Source of the DNA: Eudorina sp. 2006-703-Eu-15
Lineage: Eukaryota; Chlorophyta; Chlorophyceae; Chlamydomonadales; Volvocaceae
Assembly (NCBI GenBank): GCA_003117195.1
Contig: BDSI01000049.1
Span: forward strand, 62,001 to 126,000
Direction: 5' to 3'
DNA length: 64,000 bases
Shown here: one piece after another, positions 30,042 through 40,488 of the stretch
How positions within the stretch are numbered: the first letter of the stretch is position 1
Layout of the letters: the number at the start of each line of letters is the position of its first letter
Notes under the pieces: generated by a model
Database searches by the model: none
Told to the model about the DNA's origin: nothing
Seen by the model: only the letters and a program-made list of their open reading frames with translations
Program-made: the position numbers and the translations under genes

Positions 30042-33000
30042 CATGAGGTGCGGTGTTCAGGAGTGGGATCGTGCAGCTGCACTCTGTGGATAGCCGCGTT
30101 TTCTGTTCCGACCGCCTTGTTATCACAACGTGTGTTGTTGTTGATGAAGTCTAGTTGCCTTTGTCGAAGTGAGCTCTTGCGCTTGCACCCAACTCGCTCG
30201 GCTTCCGCAGGCATATCCAGCGGTGGTGACGCTTCGGACTCCGGTGAATTTGCCGGCGACGTGGCCTTCTGACGGATCCTTGTCGCGGTCGCACTCCACA
30301 CAACTGGTGCGTTGCGGCTGACGTGCGGGTCAAGGGATGGCGTTATGACCGGTGTCGGGAGGCTCGATTTGTGCCTTAGGCCGGTGAATGTCGGGTTATC
30401 CGGGATCGCACGGAGTTTCCTGTCTTCCAGCGGCATCGCGGACGTCCATTTGCGTGGGTCGTGCATGCACGAGTGTGGGGCGTCGGGGCATTGGGAGCTT
30501 ACGGCCAGACTCAGTCTGTTCAGCGATACCTTGTGCCGGTGCTGCACCTTACCCCGGGGGAAGAGTTTTTGAAGCTCAGCGGTCGTGATCAGGTGCCGTT
30601 TGGTGTTCTTAACTATAAGTGAGTGCATATCAAGACCCAGCTCTGTCAGCGGGAGCAAGAGCCTGTACGGCAGAATCTCTTCACGCGATTCCTGCTCGGC
30701 GTTGACGGCGGTGGCTGCCGCCATAAGTGTGTTCAGGGAGGTGTTGTACGGCCTGCCTTTATCGGTCACCACGATGCCGTGGTCGCGGGCGAGCGTGAGT
30801 TGCTTCAGAGTCGTGTAGAAGCTGCTTTCGCGCCTCAGCGTGTGCATCCTGGTGTCGGCGGCTAACTGACACTGCAGTTCCAGCATGGCTCTTGTCACAA
30901 CGCCGAGCCGTCCCTCGTCGTTTAGGGAGAGAATCAGGGCGCGCGTTGCAGTGCGCGCGTAGATCGGGAGCAGGGATCCTACCCCCAGTCCGTATTGCTC
31001 GGCTGGTAGTAGCACGGCGCGCGTGGGGAAGCTGGAGGGCAGGCCGTAACAGCGGCGGGCGATGCGTGCTATCATCGCATCCAGGAGTCGTACATCGTTT
31101 GGAGTATACGCCATGGTGGGAAAGCTGTATGTCACCACTGTTTGGATACAGCTCTGTATAATCCTTATACACTGATCTGGCGTCGCCATGGAGCCTTGTA
31201 ATAAGTCTCCCTTATCCCGTACTGCTTCGCAGACATGAGTCATTTGGGCGCTCCAGTTGAGAGTCATCGTTATAAGCACCCCAAGGTACTTGTATGGTTC
31301 GGTGGGGGAGATGTACGGCACTGGCCGATCACTGATTTTGACTTTCGCATCAAGAGCCGCTTTGAGCGTGCGTTCGCATGTCGGTCCATTCAGACCGCGG
31401 TCGGACCATGCCTTGCGGTGCAGGATGCCTGTCACAGCGCATTTCGAGTGATTCACTTGTAGACCCGCCCACTGGGAGTACAGGCTAATTTTGTCGCACT
31501 GTGTCTGCAGGTCCCGCGTGGTGTTGGTCAGCACCGCAAGATCGTCGGCATAAGCAGCCGAGCTGCAGTGGTAGCGGGCGTTCAGGTCGTCGGAGAGGCA
31601 TCCGTACTGGTGCCCTCGCCCGCCAACATGGAGCCATCGTAGGAGGGGCTCAAGAAAGATGATGAAGAGCACTGGTGAAAGTGTATCCCCCTGGACCGTG
31701 CCTCTTTCGATTTGGATTGGCGCTGTGGTACCATGTTCTGTCCGGATGCTTGTTCGGGCCTGGCTGTAGAGGTTGCGGACAACACGGATAAGGTCGTCTG
31801 GCAGCCCAAGGTCGTACATGATTTGAAGCAGCAGGTCGTGGTTGATCGTGTTGAACGCCGAGGAGAAGTCCACGTATAGGACGTACAGGTCATTCCGCGT
31901 GAGCCCGGCATCTTCGATTGCATGGAGCAGGTTCTGGATTTGCCGCTCTGTGTTTCTGTACCGAAGGAAGCCTTCTTGGGCCTCGCTAAACAGGGCCAGC
32001 TCCGGTGCGACGTCTCCGATAGACACCGTGATGAGGCTGGTCCAGAGCTTATACAGCGTATTTGCTAGGGTGATGGGTCTCCTGTTCTTGAGGAGGAGCC
32101 CATCGCCAGGTTTAGGGAGCAGCACCGTGACAGACTCTGTCCAATCCTTCGGCGTGTGGGATTTGACCCACATAACTTTCATGAGGTCGTGGATGGTGGC
32201 CTGTAGGGCATCGGGCAGCGCCTTGAGGAGTTCGTTGGGAAGGCCGTCGGGTCCCGGCGTTTTGTTTCGGGGTAAGTGCTGTATGCATCTGCTGTAGTTA
32301 AAAGGGTCAGCGATGCTGCTCAGCAAGACGTGGTCGTCGGCCTTCTTCGGGCTGGTGAGGTGGAAGGTGTCTGGCGCCGTGCCCTGAAGGAACGGATACG
32401 TCCTGGGTGCCTCCTCCGGTCTGTACTGTCCAGTTTTCGGTGTGCCTATCGTGGCAGCCTGGATCTTGAAGTATTCATGTACGGCATCAAGGATGGAGTC
32501 GGGTTCTGTGCAAACTTTGCCCGAGGTGGGGTGTCTTACCGCGGGCAGCCCTCGTTCAAGCTCATCTTTGCTGAAAATGGCTTGGTGGGCTCGTCGTGGG
32601 CGAGTTGCGACCAGATGTTGGCGGCGACGTTTCGCAGCAGCAATGTTTTTCTTGAGCTCGATGGTCAGTGCCTGCCTTATCTGGGTGCCAATTTGTCGAA
32701 TCGTGTCGCGAAGGCGTGCACCAGGGCAGCGAGTTGCGTCCGCGGGTGTGTGTGCCGCGGCTGTTTGCCTAGGGTCGCCTCCTTCCGCGGTAGCGCCGTT
32801 GTGTTCGACTGGATGGGGCTCTGAACAGGTCTGTTTTCGCAGTTCTGCTTCGTATTCGTGTTTGAGCTGCACATGTTCCCGGTGCAGACGTTGCACGTAT
32901 CTGCTGACTGTGCGCTTAGGGTGTATTTTTCCCGTGTTAGGTGGCTTCTGCGTGCACATTTCCAGTAGGATGGCAAGCCCTTTATTGAGGGTCACTTGCA

Positions 33001-33320
33001 GCATCGCGGCCGCAGCTTCCACGTTGGTCCTCTGCACGCTCTCAAGGGATCGCAGCGTCGACATGAGATGTGTCGCCGTTGTGCTGTTGGGGTCTGCGGC
33101 GTGTTTCGCCAGACCATCCTCAATGTCGCGGACTGCGGGATGCAGGTCGTCGTGAAGCGCAGCGATATCGGATGTGAGTGTGGCGTCCATTCGTGTCTGT
33201 GCTGCACAGATCGTGGCACGTGGGACCGGCAAGATGACGTTTTTCCATTTTGCATTAACGTGGTCTGCCGCTTCTTGGGTGGCGCGCGTGGGTGTTTTGG
33301 CATCCCACAAGCGGATTTCG
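30042..33320 (-). pseudogene. LINE A reverse transcriptase region
   Basis: Open frame 33310 to 30042 (about 1090 residues), cut at its 3' end by gypsy copy 2. RT motifs in order: NKTPGPDGLPNELL (near 32260), RPITLANTLYKLW, DLYVLYVDFSSAFNTINH (first catalytic Asp, near 31870), GTVQGDTLSPVLF, and AYADDLAVL (YADD, near 31541-31556). These are standard LINE RT blocks. Upstream of RT is a basic, helical linker (AAKRRRQHLVATRPRR). The start at 33310 is not a true start; the frame is broken there by a 4-bp insertion (CAGTCGGTTGG against CAGTTGG in copy B near 33325) and originally continued from the APE domain. Confidence 0.88.
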
Positions 33321-34037
33321 TCAGTCGGTTGGTAGCCGGGTGTGCACGGGCCTGTGGTCGAACTGGCCGGCAGCCACGGTCACACTGCTGTACGCCAGGG
33401 TTTTATTCGTACAGGCGGTGGCTTTAAGTTTTACGCTGAGTTGTGTTGCGGGGCACAGCAGAATGTCATCTATCCGGCTGCTGTGTGTGCGGTGTCCGTC
33501 GACCCACTGGTCGAAGGACATCTGGCGGGGGAGTTGATTCTCAGGTGCGGGCCTGAGCGCGTTTTCCGTGACGAACTTGGCGTGTAGCCGGTCGGCGCTA
33601 TCAAGTACGCCGGTGCTCCTTTCTTCTGCCGCTCTGACCGCGTTGAAATCCCCCGCCAGCACGACGTGTTCTCCGTTTGTCTTTGATGTTTTCAGCACCA
33701 TTCTGCAATGCGCATAAATGGCATTCCGGGTCCCGGTGTCTTCTGGGCAGTAGATCCCAAGGATGTTGAGGGGCGTGCTCATGGGGGTTGAGATCTTGCA
33801 ATGACACAGGTGACCTTGTAGCGGGGCCGGCGGCTGGACATAAGTGACGTTTCCTGAGCGACTGTAGCGACCGCTAATCGCCACTGCCACACCTGCGGAG
33901 TACCGCGCCTTTCCGGCACTACGCGGTTTAGAGCTGCAGTGAAGTCGGTAGGCCTGCGGTTCCCTGCGCAAGGCATCTTTAATCCACGCTGTACGGTTTC
34001 CAGTTTTCGTTTCTGTCAGGACAAGGATGTCTGCATC
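33321..34037 (-). pseudogene. LINE A APE-type endonuclease
   Basis: Apurinic/apyrimidinic-like endonuclease that nicks target DNA to prime reverse transcription. Visible motifs: ADILVLTETK (Glu motif, just after the TAG at 34038), GVAVAI, NILGIYCPE, VLAGDFNAV (GDFN), SRIDDILL and QFDHRPV (the terminal Asp-His, usually SDH). The preceding HNVRR motif lies just upstream, before the stop, so the domain begins inside the 34038-37514 frame. Same frame as that ORF: only the TAG codon separates them. Ends at the 4-bp insertion near 33325. Confidence 0.85.
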
Positions 34038-37000
34038 CTAGGTTCTTAGGTTGCATATCGTACTGAGAAGGTTGGTTGCCAGCCGTCGTACGTTATGTGT
34101 GACGATGTGGGCGTACCGGTGTTCGGTCTCGGGGGATGAACTGGTGGGTATCGGGGGCGCGTTGCCTTCGTCGGGCACTGGCATGACAGGTGGTCTTGCG
34201 CGTTGCACACTGCCGTTGTTTTCCGTCTTTGCGGCGGTTGTGCTCGTGTCCGTGGTATCATGAGCCGCGTCCGGGTCCAGGTGCTGTCGCTTGTTTGCCT
34301 TGCGCCGGAGAAGGTCTACGACCGTGAGCGGTTTGCCTCTGTTTGCGCCAGCTTCTTCGCGCTGCTGGTCTTGCTTGTCTCGCTTTCGCGTCGTCGGGGC
34401 CCCTGGCGGGGCACGTGTTGCGTTGGACCTGTGTTGGTATGTGGCGTCGTGACGTGCACCGGTACTTTCGGGGGGATTACCATCTTCGGTCCGTCTACCC
34501 CTCTCGTTCACTTGGGCGTCAGCTGGGGCGCAGTTTGCGGTCCCCCTGGCTGTCTGCGCGTCTGCCTGGCGGCCTGGGGGGTTGTACGGCTCATGTTGGC
34601 CCGCTGTTTCGTTAGGTGGGGTCGTTGCCGGCGGCATCGGCTCAAGGTTATGCCCGTTGTTGGGTGCCGTCGTGTGTGGCGGTCGCCAAATTTCGGGTGG
34701 CTGGAGTTCTCGCAGCTCGACGTGCGTTTGGACGGTGGAGCTATTGTGTCTCATCTCCAGGTAGTATACGGCACCACGGCCACGGGGCCAACTTGTCGTG
34801 ATCCTTTGCGGTCCGGAATCCATAGAGTCGATCACGTACCACGCCCCTTGGTGGTACCGGACGGCGATTGCGTGGGATGGGTTTTCAAGGTGCACCGTGA
34901 AGCCCCAGTTGCGCGTGTGCGGAGGCAGGTGTTCAAGCAGAGTGTCCAGTCGGTCGTTGGGGCCTAGAGTGAATCCGCTGGACACCGTCGCGATGTGGTG
35001 GTCGGAGAGGATGTCTCCGTTCGGTTTCTGTACGACAGCGCAGTATCGCAGGTAGTGGTTCAGCACGATCGTTGAGAAAAAGCCTGTGCGTTGGTCAAAT
35101 CCTCCTTTCCATAGATTTGCCACGCCTGTTTTCCGTGTCTCCACGAGGTGCGCGTACATTGCACGGCAGTATCCTAGTACATGCCCGGGGTCAATGCATG
35201 GGTCGCCCATCAGGTTGTTGATGGCGTGCACCATGCACATCTGAGCCTTCTGTTTTTCATGGTATGGTTCGCGCGTGGTTTGGCCGCGAGGGTGTCCCGT
35301 GGGTGGCCATGTTATGGTGTTGCCGAGGTTCGGTGTGGTGTTGGTCCCACTGATCGTGGTGTCTGCGGTGGCGCCGGGGGGTCCTCCGCACGTTATTTTG
35401 TCGGTTGGTATGAAGTTGCTACAGAGATCCAGTTCGGTCCATATCATCACCGCCAGAGGTGTGAGGAGGCAGGCTTCTAGGTGTCCTGTGGTGTTGCAGG
35501 CTGACACCACCACACCTATGGTTGTACAGGCATCAATTGCTGAGCGGGCCCGGGCCGTGGCATGGGGGAAGGGTCGTAGGCCGTTTATAATTGTTGGTAT
35601 GGCGCCAGTGAGTGGCAGAGCCGCCGGTTCTGCTGTCGTCAGTTGCCAGCACAATAGCGTCAGGGCCGCCCCAGCCACTGTGATCCTTAGGGCTGCAATC
35701 GGGTTTCGCCGTAGCCATCGGGTCAGATGCAGGCCCCTCGCCAGGTGTTGAGTGACCGTGTTCGCGATAGTGAGGGTCCAGGGAATTAAGATGGTGTTCA
35801 TTAGGTAGTGTAGCACCCGAATAAGGCACGCGGTCAGCAAGATGGGACCCAGGGTTTCGTGGAGAGGACTAAGAATGGCCGTGTAAGCCAGGGGGCCAAG
35901 GGATGCGGTCGCCAGGAGGCCTGTATTTGCAATGTGGCTGATCCGTATATCGAGTGGCCTTGTGCTTTTAGTGGCGCGGAGGATACACCGTTTCAGTACC
36001 CACATACCCGAGGCGGCGATGCAGTAGCTGATTGAGGTTGCGCAGTAGGTCACTACGTGGCGTGTAGCGTATGATATGAGACGAAGGGTTCGGTGGTACA
36101 CGGTCCTAATCAGACCCAGTGTGTTCCGTGTGGTCATGGGAGGGTTAGTGCGGATGGTACTCTGCAGGGCTGGTGTGGGGTCGGGTGTTGCTGCACAGGC
36201 CGCTCGGGCAGGCAGTTGTACTAGGATCTTTTTTGATGTCCGTGAGTGAATGCATGGGCCGGGCCTCCTGTTCCAGGCTGGGGGTTGGGTCGATGACGGA
36301 TCGGCGTGCGTCCTAGCTTCAGGCGCTTGGGTCCCTTTGAGTCCATCGCAGCTGTAAGTTTTCCCTCGCGCATAACGGTCGAGAAGGGGTCGTGTGGTAC
36401 CAGGGGCTTCATCCATTATCCGGGGCACATGGTAGGGGCAGCTGTCATCGGTCGTGCGTTCCGTGGGGCTATGCAGTCCAGCCTGCAGCAGGGTATTGCT
36501 GTCCGCCGTGTGTTGCGTGCGACCATTGCAGCATGCGCCGTCCCAGGGGTCAACACTCCCGTTGGTCGCCAGCCCCATGATTGACCCACGGGTCACGTGA
36601 TCTGTTTCTGTGCCGGTCTCATTGTTAATCGGCACAGCCTCGTGTCCATATTTCATCCGGGTCGTTTCATCAGCGTTCGGGCGTGCAGAGCCCCCCACGA
36701 GGAGCCACCCTACACCATTCGTCTCGCGGCATTGTACCGTACACAGTCTCCGCCCTTCAGTGGTCACCAGCCCCGGTTCGTACAGACCATCACCGGACTC
36801 ACATCTCAAGTCCAGTTGCTTATCAACGTTTGGATGCACACCTATCCCATCAGCCAATACGCAGGCGTGAGCATGCGTTCTAGCACTGCGGAACGGGTAA
36901 ATGGAAGAATACGGCCTCCAGCCAGAGTCACCCTGCATTTCGCGCCTCCCGCAAGCCCCTGCTAGCCCAGCGCTATCACCCGGCTGGGCGGGGTCTACTA

Positions 37001-37514
37001 TTTGACTACTGTACGGGGCAAGCTCAACTGTGCTCGTACAGATCGTATGCTCCATCAGGCCTAGTGTGGTGAGGCCCTCATCCATCGATGGCCATTCTCT
37101 CCTTCGATCCTGCATCGCCACCGTGGCACTGCTCGTGCGAAGGTCGACGAGGGGCATGCTCACTCCACCACCCTCCGAGAAGGCATCGTTTACGGCCTTC
37201 CACTGGGCTACCGGGACTTTAATGCCCACTGTGGCGGTCAGACCCTTGCCCCCAGAGGTGCTGAATCTGCGGATGTCCCGATCGGACATGAAGAACTGGA
37301 GTGTCGTGGTGTCGATGCCCTTCGCGGCCAGCCGGCTCCGGATCTGTTCGATGAGCTGATTCTTATCTGCAGGGACGACTGTTTTGTCCCCCTTGTCCAG
37401 GCACAGGCCGGCGACCGGACCCATGGCCAAGTCGTATGTGAAGAAGCGGTCGTAGGTGACAAGCTCAGTGGAGTAGGCCCCGGTCAGGTTAATCATGTTG
37501 GCTTGGTAGGCCAC
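34038..37514 (-). pseudogene. LINE A membrane-like segment and Josephin-like cysteine protease (1158 aa)
   Basis: Long open frame of the LINE polyprotein. Residues 1-440 are Cys- and sequon-containing, ectodomain-like (NLTG, NETG, NGSV). About 465-690 holds several hydrophobic stretches (ILLTACLIRVLHYL, ITVAGAALTLLCWQL), predicted membrane segments. Residues about 750-915 match the Josephin deubiquitinase layout: MCMVHAINNLMG with Cys760, a GFFS block near 815, PSHAIAVRY with His881, and WYVIDS with Asp about 895. The rest is a disordered, Pro/Thr-rich linker ending HIVTHNVRR, the start of APE. The frame stops at TAG (34038-34040). LINE-encoded cysteine proteases are known in Dualen and related clades; the Josephin assignment is from motif reading. 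Not present in truncated copy B. Confidence 0.7.
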
Positions 37515-38739
37515 GCATAAGGTAGATCGATGATGCTTGCTGGGCGATGGGGCTGAGGCGCAGGTGATTTGCCGCCGAAAACTTCAAGCATTTTTCAGCC
37601 GCATCTGCCTCGGGTGGTTTCACGAGGCTGTTGCGACGGAGAAAGGAAAGCTGGTTTCCTGTGGGTTGCCGTGTAGTGCGCACAGTGACTCCGCAGTGAC
37701 CACTCAGGGTCGGGCGGCCCGAGAAGTAAGGAGGAATCACTAAACTGCGCATGTTGAAATCGTCAAGTATATGTGTGTCTGATACTGTGCGCTTGGACGG
37801 TTTGGGGAGAAAGTTTGAGATATTTTGCGTTCGTAAACCGTTGTGTCGGTTATAGGTACCGTTGCCGGTGGCCTGTATTCCAGGGTCGTGTATGAAGGCT
37901 GATATCTGCGTTACTTGCGGTTTATCCAGTAACGTGCTGATTATTGAGAAAGGGCAGCGTTCATGAAGTATCTTTGCGCCGCGTGCCAACCTTCAAATTT
38001 TGGGGCCCATTGGCATCATTCGCGCTTGGTGTATTGGATCGATTAAAGAACACGTTCGCTGGGTCCTGAGATTGCATAAGTGCCGGGATGCAATTCCGTT
38101 CTGTCGCCATGTCCATATGTTGCCAGGTATCGATGGTCTCCTCTCGTCAGCTTTGTGGCAGCCTTCCGATGGGTGGCACTCGCTGCTGTTACGCCAGGTC
38201 AAGGCTGGGTCGGTGGCGCAGGTATCAGCTTCCCGCATGGTGTCTCGGCGCGCATCGAGTGCCTTCAGCGCCGACCGGTTCCATGCTGTATTGTAGGTAT
38301 TCATTTCTGTAAAGTCCCAGCAAGAGGCAACTTGTGTTTCATTATTGCTGCTCCTCGTGCTGCGAGTCATGGGCTTGCGGACTATGCTAGTCAGGGCTAG
38401 GTCGCTTCGCCGTCGTCTCACTATTGCAAACACATGTTGCCTTTGAATTGCTGTATCTCGCATTTTCACAGTCCACCGCTGTTCGTTGTCTCGTTCGGAG
38501 TGCACATTGACTCGGGGGTACCTGTCGCTCAGGTCACTCGGTTCGGCTTTAATAAGGCTAACCGGAATCGGATCCGCTATGTTATCCATGAACCTCGGCC
38601 TGGATGTTAACAATGGCGCCTTGAGCAGGCCGGTCTGCACCAGGCCCTTAAGCTCAGCCATTGCATCCGCCTCAGTTACGGAGCGGTCACCGGCGCCCAA
38701 GAGAAACACAGTTAGCGCAAGCAAGGCAAACAGATGCAT
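37489..38739 (-). pseudogene. LINE A N-terminal region with signal peptide
   Basis: Starts MHLFALLALTVFLLGAGDR, a clear signal-peptide pattern (hydrophobic core 3-16, small residues after). The first ORF (38739-37993, 248 aa) has sequons (NNET, NRSA, NSSE) and many cysteines in its second half. One TGA (37993-37995) separates it from a same-frame continuation (37989-37489) with further sequons (NGTY, NISN). That runs 26 bases into the 37514 ORF in another frame, so one frameshift lies near 37500. The ATG is 125 bp from the LINE 5' end. No family recognised. A secreted, glycosylated N terminus is unusual for a LINE. Confidence 0.6.
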
Positions 38740-38864
38740 TGCTGCGTACCGTGTATCCGAGAAGTGCGCGACTTACTTTTGCTCCCCCAATGCTCGCGGT
38801 CCAACGTTGACTCGTCGTCACGTTCTTAGCGTTGTATGTATGTATGTATGTATGTGTCTGTATC

Positions 38865-38877
38865 GTGATTCCTTTGA
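38865..38877. repeat. Target-site duplication of LINE A (5' side)
   Basis: GTGATTCCTTTGA, partner of 18611-18623. The element 5' end, read on the reverse strand, starts GATACAGACACATACATAC with a short (CATA)n run. Confidence 0.88.
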
Positions 38878-39394
38878 TCCTGAACAGGACCGCATGAAGT
38901 ACCGTAATAAATTCATGGCATTGCCGGGATGTGAGTCTGGGTGCTGGCGGCGGGTGCGCCGCCCTCCCCTGTCCCCTCAGGTTAGGTGGGGGCTGCTGGG
39001 GGTGCGGGGCACCACTGGAGGAGGGGGGTCATCAATCACAAAGGGATAGCGCGTCGCCGAGTGCCGGTGTGGGATGACGAGGGAGTGAGGGAGGGCTGCC
39101 GTGTCAGGGGCATTCGGGGGGCGTCATCCGAATGCGCAAAGACCCCCATGGGGGCGGGGGCGGGGGCGCTCTTAAGCGATTCCCGGGAGGGCTGTTATCG
39201 ATGACCCCACCCCGCGGGACCCACTAGCCCCTCTTGAAAATTGAAACCCATTTCAGCGGAGTCGAGTGGTTGGGGTGGTTGGATAAGTGTGTGGTGTTCT
39301 GCGGGGTTCTTTTCGTTGCCCTGCGCCGCTGTGTTTAGAGATGCAACCCGCCCTGCGCCACTGTGTATGTGTGTGTGTGGTTGGGGGGGGGGGT
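38878..39394. other. Unassigned DNA between LINE A and MITE 1
   Basis: No supported gene. G-rich runs at 38990-39030, 39140-39170 and 39381-39393. Confidence 0.4.
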
Positions 39395-39402
39395 GCTGGA
39401 GG

Positions 39403-39803
39403 CAGGGTGGCTATCATTTTTTTGGGAGTATCTACGGCCAGAGATACACCTGGCTTCGAAACGCTGAAAGTATCTGTCTATGGGGAGATATTTCCAACTG
39501 GAAACGGCCCGAAGTATCTACAGAGGGCATCGGACAGGGCGCAACATTGATGGAGAACTTCCACGAACCGAACCCATAAGTGCAACACCTAGCCATAGAT
39601 GACTGCAGACGGCGAGAACCGACCCCGGGTGGGAGATATCGGGGACCCCATCACTGGTCCGAGTATATGTCAACGGGAAGATATCATGTCCCACACGAGG
39701 GGTCAAAGTATCTTAAACTCCATGTTTTGGCAGGCCAAAAGTATCTAAAATTTCAGAAGTTTTTCGGCCGAATAGATATTTATATCTTAAGATAGCCACC
39801 CTG
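39403..39803 (+). mobile_element. hAT-type MITE, copy 1 (401 bp)
   Basis: Terminal inverted repeats CAGGGTGGCTATC...GATAGCCACCCTG and an 8-bp target duplication GCTGGAGG (39395-39402 and 39804-39811). The 8-bp duplication and CAGGG-type ends are those of the hAT superfamily. No transposase coding. Interior carries repeated AAGTATCT-like motifs. Confidence 0.92.
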
Positions 39804-39811
39804 GCTGGAGG

Positions 39812-40352
39812 GGGGGGAGTATCGGGAATGCCCGGCCCAGAAGACCAAGAACTGACCAGGAAGCGTTACATGTTAGGTCAACCAATGTCCACTACGATTC
39901 TTTGCACAGATATATGACTGTTATGGCACGACTGTTATGGCACGACATACATGCCCCTGGAGTTCCAGGTTCGACCCCGACCGAGAGTGGGACAAAGACC
40001 CTCGATAGTTAGAGGGCAAGGGAGCCCCCATGTCGATGGACGGTGAAGGACCTGATTAAAGTGACCTGCGAGCTGACCAGGAGCGGAGTTGACGCCTTAG
40101 TTGATTCGGCAGATTCCGCTGGATGCCGGTGGTGGGTGCTGAAGCCGGGAAGAGCACTGATTTCGGAGATGTCGGCGTGGGAGACCGGATGAGGGTGCCC
40201 GAAATACCGGGGAAGGTAGGGACTGCCAGGTTAGTGGCCACGGGTGAAGCTGAACCCCCCTATCCCACACAAGAACAAGATATTCCATCATATGTAGGGC
40301 TCATTACCTTGCTCACAGCCTGTTGGCTGAGAGCCGAGAAGCGAGAATTCAG
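39812..40352. other. Unassigned DNA
   Basis: No gene seen. A tandem CTGTTATGGCACGA pair at about 39917-39944. Confidence 0.4.
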
Positions 40353-40368
40353 GTCTGTTGGGAAAATA
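40353..40368. repeat. Target-site duplication of LINE B (3' side)
   Basis: GTCTGTTGGGAAAATA, repeated at 47835-47850. Confidence 0.92.
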
Positions 40369-40488
40369 ATAATAATAATAATAGTACGCCGGCCGGAGCC
40401 TGGCGTGTATTAAGGGGGTGGGGAACTGAGGGGTGGCGTAGTCACCCCTGTATGCCCGCACCACCGGGGAAGCCTAGGTTGGTTATTA

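Larger units (their letters stand above)
18624..38864 (-). mobile_element. Dualen/RandI-type LINE, copy A, apparently full length, split by gypsy copy 2
   Basis: Non-LTR retrotransposon on the reverse strand between 13-bp target duplications; about 12.48 kb once the gypsy insertion (22281-30041) is removed. 5' to 3': short 5' UTR (38864-38740), secreted/membrane-like N-terminal region, Josephin-like cysteine protease, APE endonuclease, RT, RNase H, restriction-like endonuclease (REL), about 120-bp 3' UTR and a (TTA)n tail. APE and REL on one LINE, with RNase H and a cysteine protease, is the hallmark of the Dualen (RandI) clade described from Chlamydomonas. Lesions: TGA at 37993, frameshift near 37500, TAG at 34038-34040, 4-bp insertion near 33325, gypsy insertion at 22280/30037, telomere-type replacement at 20683-20717, 2-bp deletion near 20657 and TGA at 20070-20072. 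Not functional. Confidence 0.88.

Noticed and set aside
39917..39990. tRNA-derived SINE or tRNA (B box-like GGTTCGACCCC at 39968-39978)
   Set aside because: No cloverleaf, no convincing A box at the right distance and no second copy seen.
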